A DNA stretch of 64,000 nt from contig CAJIYR010000001.1 in assembly GCA_905181735.1 (NCBI GenBank), forward strand, positions 62,001 through 126,000, written 5' to 3'. Under the pieces are notes generated by a model, which did no database searches, was not told where the DNA came from, and saw nothing but the letters and a program-made list of their open reading frames with translations. Made by a program: the position numbers and the translations under genes. Below are positions 35,757 to 46,255 of this stretch, piece by piece; position 1 is the first letter of the stretch, and each line of letters opens with the position of its first letter. Source of the DNA: an uncultured Hyphomicrobiales bacterium (lineage in GTDB: Bacteria; Pseudomonadota; Alphaproteobacteria; Rhizobiales; TMED25).

Positions 35757-36734
35757 TTAGAAATGCTTAAATCTTTCTTTGCTATCAATTATTATTTTAC
35801 CAAACTGATTGCACAGTTCATTTTCACCAATTGTTTTGATTATAGAACCAATCTTGGTAACAATTAGATCGTAATTACAACAATAAGATTCTAATTCCTT
35901 AATTTTATTTACAGGTACGGTAAACAAAACCTGGTAATCATCCCCTGCATTAATCGCCTTTTCAAATAAAAATGGATGATCGTTGATTAATTCGTTGGCA
36001 GGAAGAGAAACTGGTATCGTTTTAAGGTTAATTTCTGCAGATACAGAAGATGATTTTATTAGAAGCTTTATATCCCCCAACAAACCATCAGAGATGTCCA
36101 TAGAACTTGTAGCAAAATCATTTATAATATTAATCATATTTATTGGAGGATCCGGAAGATAATATCTGTCAATTAAGTAATCTTTTGAAATTTTGCTCAA
36201 ATTAGAAGCTAGGGACCTATCATCTAAAATCGATAGACCTAGCGCACTATCTCCAATATAACCTGTTACATACAGGGTGTCGTTAATATTTGCACCAGAC
36301 CTTCTAACCATCTTATTTTTTGGCACGAGCCCAACCATGTTAATAGTTATGTGTATGTCATTTGGAGAAGAGACAGTATCTCCGCCTAATAGGGATATAC
36401 TATATTTTTCCTGATCATCTTTTAAACCAGAGGCAAATAATTCTAACCAATGTGTATTAATGTTTTTTGGAATGCCGATAGATAAGAAATATACATAAGG
36501 GGTTGCTCCTTTTGCTATCAAATCAGATACATTAACTCTTATAGCTTTCTTGGCAATATTATATGGTGAATCATGTGAGTGGAAATGCACATCACTGATT
36601 AAAGTATCTTGAGTAATAATAAAATCTTTATTTTTGTCAGCCGCCAATAAAGCAGCATCGTCATCCAAATTCAGAGCTCCTGGATTTGTTGCAAGATTAA
36701 CGAATAAATTTTTTATTATCTCTCTCTCATCCAT
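35757..36734 (-). CDS. thiL: Thiamine-monophosphate kinase
   Basis: ThiL phosphorylates thiamine monophosphate to the active diphosphate cofactor. The 325-residue protein has the PurM-like ATP-binding fold: DDDAALLAADKNKDFIITQD near the N-terminus, KKAIRVNVSDLIAKGATPYV, SLLGGDTVSSP, SMDISDGLLGDIKLLIKSSS and INAGDDYQVLFTVP. The glycine-rich and D-G-L motifs are intact. It follows nusB by 20 bases, the usual nusB-thiL pairing at the end of the riboflavin cluster. No TPP riboswitch is seen. Confidence 0.94.
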   Translation of the reverse strand: MDEREIIKNLFVNLATNPGALNLDDDAALLAADKNKDFIITQDTLISDVHFHSHDSPYNIAKKAIRVNVSDLIAKGATPYVYFLSIGIPKNINTHWLELFASGLKDDQEKYSISLLGGDTVSSPNDIHITINMVGLVPKNKMVRRSGANINDTLYVTGYIGDSALGLSILDDRSLASNLSKISKDYLIDRYYLPDPPINMINIINDFATSSMDISDGLLGDIKLLIKSSSVSAEINLKTIPVSLPANELINDHPFLFEKAINAGDDYQVLFTVPVNKIKELESYCCNYDLIVTKIGSIIKTIGENELCNQFGKIIIDSKERFKHF

Positions 36735-36754
36735 TATAATGTCTTTGGCTAATT

Positions 36755-37213
36755 CTAAATTACTCTTTTAAATTTATTAGCTATGCTATCCAAGACACCA
36801 TTAACTAAATCCGGCTCTTTCTGATCGTAAAAAGAATTTGTAATCTCTATATATTCATTGATTATGACTTTAAACGGTACGTCTAGTCTATACATAAGCT
36901 CAAATGTAGCTGCCCTAAATATAGCCCTTAAAGTTATATCTATTCTAGAAAGCTTCCAATCTTCAGGTAGATTGCTATCAATTTCTGGATCTATCTTTTG
37001 TTGGGTTCTAACGACCCCTTCTATCAAGTCGTTAAAGAATACTTTATCCGCTGATTTTAATAAATTATTTTTTATATCATCTAAAACAACTCTGTCCGAA
37101 AAGCTATCTATTATTATCTTCTTATCAGTTCCAGCAATATCCATTTGATATAAAGATTGCACTACAATTAATCTCGTTACAGTTCTTGATCTAATCGTGT
37201 TTTCTTTATTCAT
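36755..37213 (-). CDS. nusB: Transcription antitermination factor NusB
   Basis: NusB binds BoxA RNA with S10 (NusE) in rRNA antitermination. The all-helical 152-residue protein starts MNKENTIRSRTVTRLIVVQS, has VVQSLYQMDIAG, and ends with FKVIINEYIEITNSFYDQKE then VNGVLDSIANKFK, the family C-terminal helix pair. The open frame continues upstream to 37246, but ATG at 37213 overlaps the ribH stop as ATGA and matches the family N-terminus, so coupling to ribH is likely. Confidence 0.93.
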   Translation of the reverse strand: MNKENTIRSRTVTRLIVVQSLYQMDIAGTDKKIIIDSFSDRVVLDDIKNNLLKSADKVFFNDLIEGVVRTQQKIDPEIDSNLPEDWKLSRIDITLRAIFRAATFELMYRLDVPFKVIINEYIEITNSFYDQKEPDLVNGVLDSIANKFKRVI

Positions 37214-37632
37214 AATATAGCTTTTAGACTTATCAAATTTAAACATGCCCGAGCAGCGTCTCCACCTTTATTGCGACCCATATGGTCTGCCCTAACTTTT
37301 GCTTGCTCGATAGAATCTACCGTGAGTATTGCGTTTCCTATTGGAACATTATTATCAATCGCCAAGCTCATAAGAGATCTAGCGGATTCAACGCTTACGA
37401 TATCATAATGTGAAGTTTCACCTCTGATAACACAACCTAAAGCAATAACGCCATCGAATTTCATTTTACTTTTTATTGCCAACGCAATAGCTTGTGGAAT
37501 TTCTAAGGCACCCGAAACAAAAACATGTTTGTATTGAACCTTTTTTTCTTCTAATTCTTTTTTTACACCTAACAACAATTCACCCGAAATAGATTTGTAG
37601 TATGGCGATTCAACGATTAAAACATAACTCAT
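37210..37632 (-). CDS. ribH: 6,7-dimethyl-8-ribityllumazine synthase
   Basis: This is the penultimate enzyme of riboflavin synthesis; it joins 5-amino-6-ribitylaminouracil with dihydroxybutanone phosphate. The 140-residue protein has the family marks HVFVSGALEIPQAIALAIKS, DGVIALGCVIRGETSHYDIV with the catalytic His region, and IGNAILTVDSIEQAKVRA then GGDAARACL. It is coupled at both ends: a one-base overlap with ribE and ATGA with nusB. Confidence 0.96.
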   Translation of the reverse strand: MSYVLIVESPYYKSISGELLLGVKKELEEKKVQYKHVFVSGALEIPQAIALAIKSKMKFDGVIALGCVIRGETSHYDIVSVESARSLMSLAIDNNVPIGNAILTVDSIEQAKVRADHMGRNKGGDAARACLNLISLKAIL

Positions 37633-38237
37633 TATTTTCCCAGTTTAATTAATTGTTTTCTTATATATCTAGCGTACATATCTACTTCTATATTTACAAA
37701 GTCATTTATACATTTCTCATTCCATGTGGTAACATCTTTAGTATACGGTATAATACTAACACCAAATTCTTTTTCACTAACCTCATTAACAGTCAAAGAT
37801 GTTCCGTCTAAAGAAACGGATCCCTTTGGGACAATAAAATTATCCAAGTAATCACTTAATTCAAAATAAAACCTTGTTGATTCGAAGTCTTGAGTAACTT
37901 TAGTTATCTTAACCTTAGTATCAACATGGCCCTGAACCATATGCCCTGAAATTTCATCTCCCATACACAAAGATCTTTCTAGGTTAATTCTAGAACCATT
38001 TCTATATGTTTTTAAAGTTGTTTTTGATAAAGTTTCAGGAGAAACATAAACATCAAATATAAAACCGTCCGAAACTTTGTTAATATCAGTAGCTGTTAGG
38101 CATACGCCTGCGCAGGAAATAGATGATCCAATAACAATATCAGTTATATTTTTTGTAAAAATACTCATTTTTTGTTGGTGATTTTCAGAAAAAATATCTT
38201 TAATTACACCTGCTTCATTCACTATTCCACTAAACAT
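37632..38237 (-). CDS. ribE: Riboflavin synthase alpha chain
   Basis: The enzyme dismutates two lumazine molecules to riboflavin. The 201-residue protein is an internal duplication of a beta-barrel, each half with the lumazine-binding pattern. It begins MFSGIVNEAGVIKDIF, then ISCAGVCLTATDI. The second repeat has GHMVQGHVDTKVKIT, PKGSVSLDGTSLTVNEV and SIIPYTKDVTTW. It starts two bases after ribD and overlaps ribH by one. No ribBA gene separates it from ribH. Confidence 0.95.
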   Translation of the reverse strand: MFSGIVNEAGVIKDIFSENHQQKMSIFTKNITDIVIGSSISCAGVCLTATDINKVSDGFIFDVYVSPETLSKTTLKTYRNGSRINLERSLCMGDEISGHMVQGHVDTKVKITKVTQDFESTRFYFELSDYLDNFIVPKGSVSLDGTSLTVNEVSEKEFGVSIIPYTKDVTTWNEKCINDFVNIEVDMYARYIRKQLIKLGK

Positions 38238-38239
38238 AG

Positions 38240-39370
38240 CTAAACTTTCAATTTATTGTAGTAATAAACCTTATCGTTTCCAAAACACTTTGCAGAAAAT
38301 TTTTGGAATAAATTATTTACAATTTTATTATCAATTTTAGTAATACTATCTAGACTAATACCACTATCTCCAATTACTTTATCACTTTTAAACAAGTACA
38401 TATCATCAACTAGATTCAATTTAAACATACTATCTACTAAGGATGCTCCGCCTTCTACAAGAATATTATTTATACCGAAACTCGCTAATTTATTAAAAAT
38501 TTCATCTAAATCAAATTGATGATTTTGATTTGTAATCATTTTTATAACTTTTGCACCCTTTTTATTAAGATTATTAAAAGTTTTATTTTCTATCTGATTG
38601 CTAACAAAAACCCACAAAGGAGCTCTTTCAATCTCTTTAAATAATCCTGATGAGTTTATAATATCACCTCTCGATGAGAGGACAATTCTTATTGGAGAAT
38701 AATCACTTAACCCAGATAATCTTACAGTTAAATTAGGGTTATCATTCCTGTAGGTATTACTGCCGATTAATATTGCGTCATATTTTGATCTTAATACATG
38801 CGTATATACATCGGATTCTGCGTTAGTAATCTTTACTCTTTTCGCTTTATGTTTTCCTATTTTCATATCAGAGGAGAAAGCTAATTTAATTGAAATCCAT
38901 GGCCTAGAATTTTGCATATTTGTTATAAAGCCTTTGTGTATCTCTTCAGCTTCACTTTCCAAGCAACCATGAACAACCTCTATCCCATTTTCCTTTAATA
39001 TCTCGTATCCGCTTCCATTAACTTTAGGGTTAGGATCCTTCATTGCAGAAACAACTTTTTTTACATTAGAGGAGATTAAACTTTTAACACATGGACCAGT
39101 AACGCCAAAATGAGAACAAGGCTCCAAGGTTACATAAACAGTTGAACCAACGGATAACGCACCTGCTTGCTTCAATGCAACAATCTCTGCGTGAGGACGA
39201 CCACCCATTTGAGTCCATCCTGTACCGACGATAATAGGATTACCAGTGGCCCCTGTCCCATTCGTTATTACACAGCCAACAAATGGGTTTGGCCATACTT
39301 TTCCTTCATTTCTTTTCGATAAAGATAACGCAATTCGCATATATTTTTCATCTATCAAATTGTTTGGCAT
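38240..39370 (-). CDS. ribD: Bifunctional riboflavin deaminase/reductase RibD
   Basis: RibD carries out the deaminase and reductase steps of riboflavin synthesis. The N-terminal deaminase (about residues 10-150) has the zinc motifs PHAEIVALKQAG and VTLEPCSHFGVTGPCVKSLI. The C-terminal reductase (about 150-376) has RPWISIKLAFSSDMKIG, YDAILIGSNTYRNDNPNLTV and INNILVEGGASLVDSMF. The length is normal. The ATG at 39370 lies 75 bases after the nrdR stop; a second in-frame ATG ten codons in is possible. Confidence 0.95.
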   Translation of the reverse strand: MPNNLIDEKYMRIALSLSKRNEGKVWPNPFVGCVITNGTGATGNPIIVGTGWTQMGGRPHAEIVALKQAGALSVGSTVYVTLEPCSHFGVTGPCVKSLISSNVKKVVSAMKDPNPKVNGSGYEILKENGIEVVHGCLESEAEEIHKGFITNMQNSRPWISIKLAFSSDMKIGKHKAKRVKITNAESDVYTHVLRSKYDAILIGSNTYRNDNPNLTVRLSGLSDYSPIRIVLSSRGDIINSSGLFKEIERAPLWVFVSNQIENKTFNNLNKKGAKVIKMITNQNHQFDLDEIFNKLASFGINNILVEGGASLVDSMFKLNLVDDMYLFKSDKVIGDSGISLDSITKIDNKIVNNLFQKFSAKCFGNDKVYYYNKLKV

Positions 39371-39445
39371 TATCTTAGGTTCCTAATTTAACAAATATTA
39401 CATATTTTATATTATGAACACAGAGCTTATATTCAAGGAAATAAA

Positions 39446-39907
39446 TTAGTCGGAAGAATTGTCAGAAAATTCTTCAATAAATTCTTCAAAATCTTTTACT
39501 TCACGAAAATTCTTATATACAGATGCAAATCTCACATAAGCGATATCATCAAGTTGTCTTAGGCCTTCCATTACAAGTCGCCCAATTACATCCGAATGGA
39601 CATCTGATTCTCCTGCATTCTCCAATTGTCTAACTATACCGGTTACCATTTTCTCAAGATGATCATTCCCAACAGGCCTTTTTCTAACAGCAACTTGAAT
39701 TGACCTAATTAATTTATCTCTATCAAACGGAATTGTTCTACCGTTTCTTTTTATTACCGATAATTCTCTTAGTTGAATACGTTCAAATGTTGTGAATCTC
39801 CCCCCACATCCAGGGCAAGATCTTCTTCTACGAATGGATGAATTATCTTCTGTAGGCCTTGAATCCTTTACCTGGGTATCTATATTAGTACAATAAGGAC
39901 AACGCAT
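39446..39907 (-). CDS. nrdR: Transcriptional repressor NrdR
   Basis: NrdR is an ATP/dATP-sensing repressor of ribonucleotide reductase genes. The 153-residue protein has the N-terminal zinc ribbon [20 protein letters not shown] with a second pair in [15 protein letters not shown]. The ATP-cone begins [20 protein letters not shown] and ends in [24 protein letters not shown] precedes the ATG. It lies between glyA and ribD, its common location in alphaproteobacteria. Confidence 0.97.
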   Translation of the reverse strand: MRCPYCTNIDTQVKDSRPTEDNSSIRRRRSCPGCGGRFTTFERIQLRELSVIKRNGRTIPFDRDKLIRSIQVAVRKRPVGNDHLEKMVTGIVRQLENAGESDVHSDVIGRLVMEGLRQLDDIAYVRFASVYKNFREVKDFEEFIEEFSDNSSD

Positions 39908-39926
39908 TTTTTTACCTATTATAAAA

Positions 39927-41219
39927 TTAAGTTATATATATCGGAAATAATTTACATAACTCTCTAACTTCTTCAGAAACTTCATTTTCTACTTTGTGAT
40001 TATTCTCTCCATTTTCAGCCAAACCATCTAATACATCACCGATCATATGGCCAACCTTCTCAAACTCACCTGCGCCAAATCCCCTAGTGGTTGCAGCGGG
40101 CGTCCCTAGTCTAATGCCAGAAGTTACAAAAGGTGTCTCTGGATCAAAAGGAATACCGTTTTTATTACAAGTAATACCAGCTCTCTCTAATGCCTTTTCC
40201 GCTACTTTTCCTGTTAATTTTTTTGGCCTCAAATCTATTAAAGAAAGATGAGTATCAGTTCCTCCCGAAACAATATCATAGCCTCTTTCTTTTATTGTTT
40301 TTGCTAATACAACTGAATTTTTAACAACAGAACTTGCATAATCCTTAAATTCAGGCTGCAAGGCCTCTAAAAAAGCAATAGCTTTAGCTGCTATAACGTG
40401 ACACAAAGGCCCCCCTTGCAAACCAGGAAAAATAGCAGAGTTAATCTTTTTTGATATTTCTTCGCTGTTAGTAAGTATAGCTCCACCTCTCGGCCCCCTG
40501 AGGACCTTATGCGTCGTTGTAGTTACAATATCAGCATAAGGGAATGGACTTGGATAAGCTCCGCCTGCAACCAATCCTGAAAAATGCGCCATATCAACCA
40601 ATAAATATGCGCCAACACTATCTGCTATTTGACGGAATCTTGCAAAATCAATAATTCTTGGATAAGCAGATCCTCCTGCAATTATAATTTTTGGTTTTTT
40701 TTCATAAGCTAAATTTTGAATTTCATCAAAATCAATTAGATGGTCATCTGCTCTGACCCCGTATTGAACCGATTCAAACCACTTGCCAGATAAATTAGGC
40801 TTCGCTCCATGAGTAAGATGACCTCCTGCAGCTAGACTCATACCCATAACAACATCACCCGGGTAAAGCAATGCAAGCATTACAGCCTGATTAGCCTGAG
40901 ATCCGGAATGTGGTTGAACATTAGCAAAATCACAATTAAATAATTCTTTCGCTCTTTCGATTGCAAGTGTTTCTGACTGATCAACATACACACAACCACC
41001 ATAATATCTTCTGTTAGGGTAACCTTCTGCATATTTATTTGTCAAAACGGACCCTTGAGCTTCAAGAACAGCTTTTGAAACAATATTCTCAGATGCAATG
41101 AGTTCGATGCCGTCTTGCTGTCTACGCAATTCCATATTAATTATTTTTGATAATTCAGGATCTGTATCGTTTACTGTATTATTAAAAAAACTATTATACG
41201 CTTCTATCTTATCGGTCAT
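39927..41219 (-). CDS. glyA: Serine hydroxymethyltransferase
   Basis: GlyA interconverts serine and glycine and charges tetrahydrofolate with one-carbon units. The 430-residue PLP enzyme has [77 protein letters not shown], and the PLP lysine in [29 protein letters not shown] is near the end. ATG at 41219 is chosen because AGGAG lies five bases before it; the codon before is TTG. It heads the glyA-nrdR-rib-nusB-thiL series. Confidence 0.97.
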   Translation of the reverse strand: MTDKIEAYNSFFNNTVNDTDPELSKIINMELRRQQDGIELIASENIVSKAVLEAQGSVLTNKYAEGYPNRRYYGGCVYVDQSETLAIERAKELFNCDFANVQPHSGSQANQAVMLALLYPGDVVMGMSLAAGGHLTHGAKPNLSGKWFESVQYGVRADDHLIDFDEIQNLAYEKKPKIIIAGGSAYPRIIDFARFRQIADSVGAYLLVDMAHFSGLVAGGAYPSPFPYADIVTTTTHKVLRGPRGGAILTNSEEISKKINSAIFPGLQGGPLCHVIAAKAIAFLEALQPEFKDYASSVVKNSVVLAKTIKERGYDIVSGGTDTHLSLIDLRPKKLTGKVAEKALERAGITCNKNGIPFDPETPFVTSGIRLGTPAATTRGFGAGEFEKVGHMIGDVLDGLAENGENNHKVENEVSEEVRELCKLFPIYIT

Positions 41220-41296
41220 CAAAACTCCTTTATTTATGATAAATTAAAATTTTACAACTGTTAAGCGATATATTAAAAAAATATAAAAAATTAATT

Positions 41297-42514
41297 CTAT
41301 GCCGCTCGTGATAAATCCATTAAATTCCACAAAGAATTAAGAGATTCAACAAGAAAATCCATATCTTCTTTTGTATGAGAAGGATTGGGAGTTATTCTTA
41401 ATCTTTCTGTTCCCTTTAGCACGGTTGGGTAGTTAATAGGCTGAACATAGATAGAATACAATTCTAACAATTGATCTGTAACTTTTTTAGTTAAAATAGG
41501 ATCGCCAATTAATAATGGTATGATATGGCTATTATTTTTAATAAGTGGCAATTCATTGGAAATTAAAGATTGTTTTAAATAAGAAGCATTTGCATGCATT
41601 GCTTCTCTCTCTATTTTACTATGTTTTAAATGCCTAACGCTCTCTATTGCACCTGCAATTATAGATGGCGGGAGAGAAGTTGTAAAAATAAAACCAGGTG
41701 CGTAAGAGCGGATAGCATCAACAATGTTGGCTTTTGCAGATATATAACCTCCAACTAATCCATAGCCTTTTGCTAGAGTTCCTTCTATGATATCCAATCG
41801 AGACATTTGACCTTCTTGCTCAGCTATACCGCCACCATGATTTCCATATAAGCCTACCGCATGCACTTCATCAATGTAAGTAAGCGCATTATATTTATCA
41901 GCTAAATCACATATTTCTTTAATAGGTGCAATATCCCCATCCATAGAATAAACAGATTCAAAAACAATAACTTTTGGAATATTCTTTCCTAATTCTGATA
42001 ATTTTAATTCAAGGTCAATCAAATCATTGTGCTTAAATACAACTTTTCTTGCTCTACCGTTTCTAATACCCGCTATCATTGATGCATGATTATTTTCATC
42101 AGAAAATATAACTAGACCTGGTATTAACTTTGAAAGCGTCGACAATGCAGCCTCATTAGCAACGTATCCAGATGTAAAAAGCAATGAAGATTCTTTCTGA
42201 TGAAGTGAAGATAATTCCCTCTCTAATTCAACATGATAATGTGTCGTGCCAGATATATTTCTAGTCCCACCAGATCCTGCCCCCACTGATTTTAGAGCTT
42301 TCTCAATTTCTTTAATTACCTTTAAATTTTGTCCCATACCAAGATAATCATTAGAGCACCATACGGTGATTTCTTTTTTATCTTCATTGTTATGCAAAGT
42401 AGCTTTTGGAAAATTACCAGCTAAACGTGTAATATCGGCAAAAGTCCTGTATCTTCCTTCGGCTTTTATTGAAGAGAGCGCTAATTCTATAGCAGAATTA
42501 TAATTGATAGCCAT
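41297..42514 (-). CDS. hemA: 5-aminolevulinate synthase
   Basis: ALAS condenses glycine and succinyl-CoA to 5-aminolevulinate, the alphaproteobacterial and mitochondrial start of heme synthesis. The 405-residue protein has [87 protein letters not shown], and the PLP lysine in [37 protein letters not shown] ends it. The neighbouring hemB, 1.7 kb away on the other strand, encodes the next enzyme. Confidence 0.96.
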   Translation of the reverse strand: MAINYNSAIELALSSIKAEGRYRTFADITRLAGNFPKATLHNNEDKKEITVWCSNDYLGMGQNLKVIKEIEKALKSVGAGSGGTRNISGTTHYHVELERELSSLHQKESSLLFTSGYVANEAALSTLSKLIPGLVIFSDENNHASMIAGIRNGRARKVVFKHNDLIDLELKLSELGKNIPKVIVFESVYSMDGDIAPIKEICDLADKYNALTYIDEVHAVGLYGNHGGGIAEQEGQMSRLDIIEGTLAKGYGLVGGYISAKANIVDAIRSYAPGFIFTTSLPPSIIAGAIESVRHLKHSKIEREAMHANASYLKQSLISNELPLIKNNSHIIPLLIGDPILTKKVTDQLLELYSIYVQPINYPTVLKGTERLRITPNPSHTKEDMDFLVESLNSLWNLMDLSRAA

Positions 42515-42623
42515 GATGTAAAATCCAATTAATGTATAATTAATACAGTTAATGTCTCCTAAACAAAATTACAAACATTTTAATTGTATTTAACAGATTT
42601 TCATCTTAGTAAATCATTAAATA

Positions 42624-43994
42624 TTAAGAAGCATCCGAACTAATTGCATCCTTTTTATAAACATCCCTCCTAAAGTGCACTAAACCATCTCTTTCAGCCC
42701 AAGCTGTTATGTAGGTTATGCGTATCTGTATCTTTTCTTGAAGGTTAACGTTTATTGTATTTTGTTTTTGTATAATGCTATCTAATTTTTGCATATCCCA
42801 ATTATCCTGCTCACCTAATATCCAGATTATTAAATCATCAATATTCTGAATTCTAACGCAACCCGAGCTATTTGCTCTCAAGTCGTTATTGAATAATGAT
42901 TTTTTTGGAGTATCGTGCAAATATACAGAATGTTTATTCTTAAAATTTATTTTAACAAAACCCATGGAATTATTAATCCCAGGGTCTTGTCTAAACTTAT
43001 ATGCCGTTGCCTCTTCTGATTTCCAATCTAAGTACCTAGGGTTAACTTCTTTTTGGTAAGTGTAATCTTGAAAAATATGTATATTATTGTTTTGTAGATA
43101 ATTAGAGTCGGCTAAAACAGCTTTAATTATATCTTTTTTTACAATACTTTTTGGAACATGCCAGTAAGGATAGAAATTAAACTCATAAATATCGCTATTA
43201 ATCAATGGAGTTTGTCTATCAATCTTTCCTACAATAACTTTTAACGATAAATCGACGTTTCCATTTTTTATTGCGAATAGTTCAGCACTTGGGATATTTA
43301 CAATTACATGTTTATCTTTAAGACCAGATGTAGCATTTAAGATTCTTACCTTATTTCTCCCCAGCTGCGAAAGCCTTTTGTTAACAGAAACATTCATTTC
43401 ATTGATAGTTTCCTTATTAAGCTCACCGTTAACAATCAGCCCATGTCTTTTCTGAAAATTAATTAAACCGTATTTTAAGAATACATCAAAAATTGAATCC
43501 AAGCCAATTCCCTGAACCATATCTCCAGTTATGGCCAACCTTTTTTTTATATCAGCTATATTTTTATTATTATCACCAATCTCAAATGTTAACTTTGGAT
43601 CAATACGTGACCATCCTCCATTATTTTTTATAGATTGATATTTTTTTATTGCTTCAACTACAGATAAATAATTGTCATACGATACGAGGGGGGTAAAATA
43701 ATTAGAAGAGAAGGAATTACCAGAATCATAACCACCTTCCTCTGATATATCATAATTATAAATAAAATTACTATAAACAAGATCTTGCGATAGAAGGCTG
43801 TTAAAATCTAAATCAGAATTAGGATTAGGATTATCATTTTGACTGGTAATAGAGTTAATAAAACCAGTAATTAAACCTTCTTTTTCCAATGCTAGCGATG
43901 GATTTACAAAAGAATTTAAAAGCAAATACATTGAACAAAAGGCTAGTAAGATACTTAAAATATTTATTTTTTTTTTACTATTATTTATAAACAT
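42624..43994 (-). CDS. Murein L,D-transpeptidase (YcbB/LdtD-like)
   Basis: This cell-wall enzyme would form 3-3 peptide cross-links in the periplasm. The protein (456 residues from ATG at 43994) has an N-terminal basic and hydrophobic anchor (MFINNSKKKINILSILLAFC) and a low-complexity Asn/Ser-rich stretch. A peptidoglycan-binding-like domain follows (KYGLINFQKRHGLIVNG). The YkuD catalytic domain has YEFNFYPYWHVPKSIVKKDI, a His in VYLHDTPKKSLF and the catalytic Cys in SSGCVRIQNIDDLIIWIL. The architecture matches large LdtD-type enzymes. An upstream TTG at 44027 is less likely as start. Confidence 0.87.
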   Translation of the reverse strand: MFINNSKKKINILSILLAFCSMYLLLNSFVNPSLALEKEGLITGFINSITSQNDNPNPNSDLDFNSLLSQDLVYSNFIYNYDISEEGGYDSGNSFSSNYFTPLVSYDNYLSVVEAIKKYQSIKNNGGWSRIDPKLTFEIGDNNKNIADIKKRLAITGDMVQGIGLDSIFDVFLKYGLINFQKRHGLIVNGELNKETINEMNVSVNKRLSQLGRNKVRILNATSGLKDKHVIVNIPSAELFAIKNGNVDLSLKVIVGKIDRQTPLINSDIYEFNFYPYWHVPKSIVKKDIIKAVLADSNYLQNNNIHIFQDYTYQKEVNPRYLDWKSEEATAYKFRQDPGINNSMGFVKINFKNKHSVYLHDTPKKSLFNNDLRANSSGCVRIQNIDDLIIWILGEQDNWDMQKLDSIIQKQNTINVNLQEKIQIRITYITAWAERDGLVHFRRDVYKKDAISSDAS

Positions 43995-44176
43995 GTTTTC
44001 ACAAAAAAAATTTAGGTACGAGTGCAATATTGATATTATAATATAATATATTGTATTAACAAAATTTAATTATAATGATATATAGTAATTAAATACTACT
44101 ATAATTAAAAAGATTAAAGAACGGGTTAATAGAATTTTTATTCACTCTCTAACCAGAAAGATACAATTACTATAAG

Positions 44177-45193
44177 ATGAATGTTATCAACCCAGCAAAC
44201 AACCTAAACAATTATCCTCTTATTAGACTCAGAAGAAACCGTCAGCAGGCGTGGTCTAGGAATCTCATAAGCGAAAATAATCTTACCGTTAATGATTTAA
44301 TATTACCTGTATTTATAAAAGAAGGTAGCAATGAGAGCGAGGAAATTACATCAATGCCAAGGGTCTTTAGGCATACTATAGACAAAGCAGTGATATTAAT
44401 TGATCAAGCTTATGAATTAGGAGTACCAGCCGTTGCTATATTTCCTGTAATTGAAAATAGATTAAAAACTGCGGATGGAAAAGAATCTTATAACGAAGAT
44501 AGCCTTATGTGCCGATCAATTTCAGAGATAAAAGATAAAGTCCCGAATATTGGAATTATAGCAGATGTCGCCTTAGACCCCTTTACCACACATGGTCATG
44601 ACGGTCTATTAATTAAAGGTAAGATTGATAATGACAAAACAATTGATATCCTTATCAAACAATCATTAGCGCAGGCTAAAGCGGGATGCGATATTATAGC
44701 CCCATCAGATATGATGGATGGTAGAATAGTATGCATTAGAAATGCCCTTGAAAGCGAAGGCTTTAAGGATACACAAATAATGTCATACGCAGCTAAATAT
44801 GCATCGAATTTCTACGGACCATTCAGAGATGCTATACAATCATCTCAAAAACTAGTAGGTAACAAAAAATCATACCAAATGGATCCATCAAATTCAAGGG
44901 AAGCAATTCAAGAGGCAGCCCTAGATATTTCTGAAGGGGCTGATATGATAATGGTCAAACCTGGCATGCCTTACCTTGACATAATCACAAAAATAAAGAG
45001 TAAATTTAATATCCCAATTTTTGCTTATCAAGTCTCGGGAGAATACTCTATGATGCGTGCAGCTTCTGAAAACGGATGGCTAGACTTTAGTGAAATCATG
45101 GAAGAATCATTAATTTCTTTTAAAAGAGCTGGGGCAGATGGAATCTTAACATATTCCGCTATAGAAATGGCAATCAAATTAAATAATTCATAG
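44177..45193 (+). CDS. hemB: Delta-aminolevulinic acid dehydratase (porphobilinogen synthase)
   Basis: HemB joins two 5-aminolevulinates to porphobilinogen. The 338-residue protein has RLRRNRQQAWSRNLISENNL, NDLILPVFIKEG, ADVALDPFTTHGHDGLL, AGCDIIAPSDMMDGR, the first Schiff-base lysine in IMSYAAKYASNFYGPFRDA, and the second in ADMIMVKPGMPYLDII. The metal-binding Cys cluster of zinc-type enzymes is replaced by Asp-containing sequence (DVALDPFT), which fits the Mg-dependent type common in alphaproteobacteria. It precedes a MscS gene by 9 bases. Confidence 0.95.
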   Translation: MNVINPANNLNNYPLIRLRRNRQQAWSRNLISENNLTVNDLILPVFIKEGSNESEEITSMPRVFRHTIDKAVILIDQAYELGVPAVAIFPVIENRLKTADGKESYNEDSLMCRSISEIKDKVPNIGIIADVALDPFTTHGHDGLLIKGKIDNDKTIDILIKQSLAQAKAGCDIIAPSDMMDGRIVCIRNALESEGFKDTQIMSYAAKYASNFYGPFRDAIQSSQKLVGNKKSYQMDPSNSREAIQEAALDISEGADMIMVKPGMPYLDIITKIKSKFNIPIFAYQVSGEYSMMRAASENGWLDFSEIMEESLISFKRAGADGILTYSAIEMAIKLNNS

Positions 45194-45202
45194 AGAGAAA
45201 AA

Positions 45203-46252
45203 ATGCAGAATTTAATTGAAGAAATTTTATTTAGTAATATTATCGATGAGGCGGCTGTATTCTTAATTTTTTTATTAGTTTCTTTTTCTGTGTTCATAGC
45301 TTCTAGATACCTTAAAAACTATGCGCTTAAAAAAGTTGCCACTAAAGATACAAGTTTAGATAATATTGTTAGGGTAATATTTTCTCGAATAAAAAATCAA
45401 TTTATCTTTGTTATTTCCTTTTTATACCCATTATCATTATTTTATACAAACGACAGCGTAACAGATTTAACAAGCTTATTAATACCTATTCTTGCCTTCA
45501 TGCAAATTGCTTATGTGCTCGATGGCCTAAGTAATCTAATTATTGATAAAAAAAATAATCTAAATCTAATTGATAAAGATCAAGTAAAGAACGCTGTTTC
45601 TCTAATTCATTTTGTATCAAAATCAATAATATGGTCTATAGCAACTCTATTATGTATTGATAATTTAGGGATTGATATAACGGCTTTAATAGCTGGTTTA
45701 GGTATAGGTGGCATAGCAATAGCTTTAGCCGCTCAAAATATACTAGGCGATTTATTTGCATCTCTTGCAATTGTTTTGGACAAGCCTTTTGTCATTGGAG
45801 ACTATATTGTTGTCGATGATGTTAAGGGTACCGTTGAACACATCGGTATAAAGACAACGAGAATAAGGGGGCTATCTGGACAAGAGCTTATATGTTCTAA
45901 TGCAGATTTACTATCCTCACGGGTTAGTAATTATAAAAGAATGAAAGAAAGAAGGATATTATTTACTATAGGAATAATATATGAAACTAAACACGAAACA
46001 TTATTAAAAATACCTAAGATGCTTGAAGAAATAATTACCGATATTAAAAATGCAAAATTTGATCGAGCTCATTTTATAAACTTTGGCGATTCATCTCTAG
46101 ATTTTGAAATTGTCTATTACGTTCAAATACCAGATTACGAAGAATACATGAATATTCAACAGGAAATAAATTTAGCAATTTTTAATAAGTTTGAAGCAAT
46201 GAATATTGGTTTTGCTTATCCAACAAGAACGTTACATATTACAAACCAATGA
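45203..46252 (+). CDS. Mechanosensitive ion channel family protein (MscS-like)
   Basis: This is a small-conductance mechanosensitive channel family member, likely acting in osmotic shock. The 349 residues include four or more N-terminal membrane helices. The pore-lining Ala/Gly helix GIGGIAIALAAQNILGDLFA is near the middle, followed by VLDKPFVIGDYIVVDDVKGT and VEHIGIKTTRIRGLSGQEL of the beta domain. A soluble C-terminal alpha/beta domain follows. GAGAG lies five bases before the ATG. It is co-directional with hemB and converges on parC with a three-base gap. It is longer than E. coli MscS (286 residues) because of extra N-terminal helices. Confidence 0.9.
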   Translation: MQNLIEEILFSNIIDEAAVFLIFLLVSFSVFIASRYLKNYALKKVATKDTSLDNIVRVIFSRIKNQFIFVISFLYPLSLFYTNDSVTDLTSLLIPILAFMQIAYVLDGLSNLIIDKKNNLNLIDKDQVKNAVSLIHFVSKSIIWSIATLLCIDNLGIDITALIAGLGIGGIAIALAAQNILGDLFASLAIVLDKPFVIGDYIVVDDVKGTVEHIGIKTTRIRGLSGQELICSNADLLSSRVSNYKRMKERRILFTIGIIYETKHETLLKIPKMLEEIITDIKNAKFDRAHFINFGDSSLDFEIVYYVQIPDYEEYMNIQQEINLAIFNKFEAMNIGFAYPTRTLHITNQ

Positions 46253-46255
46253 AAG

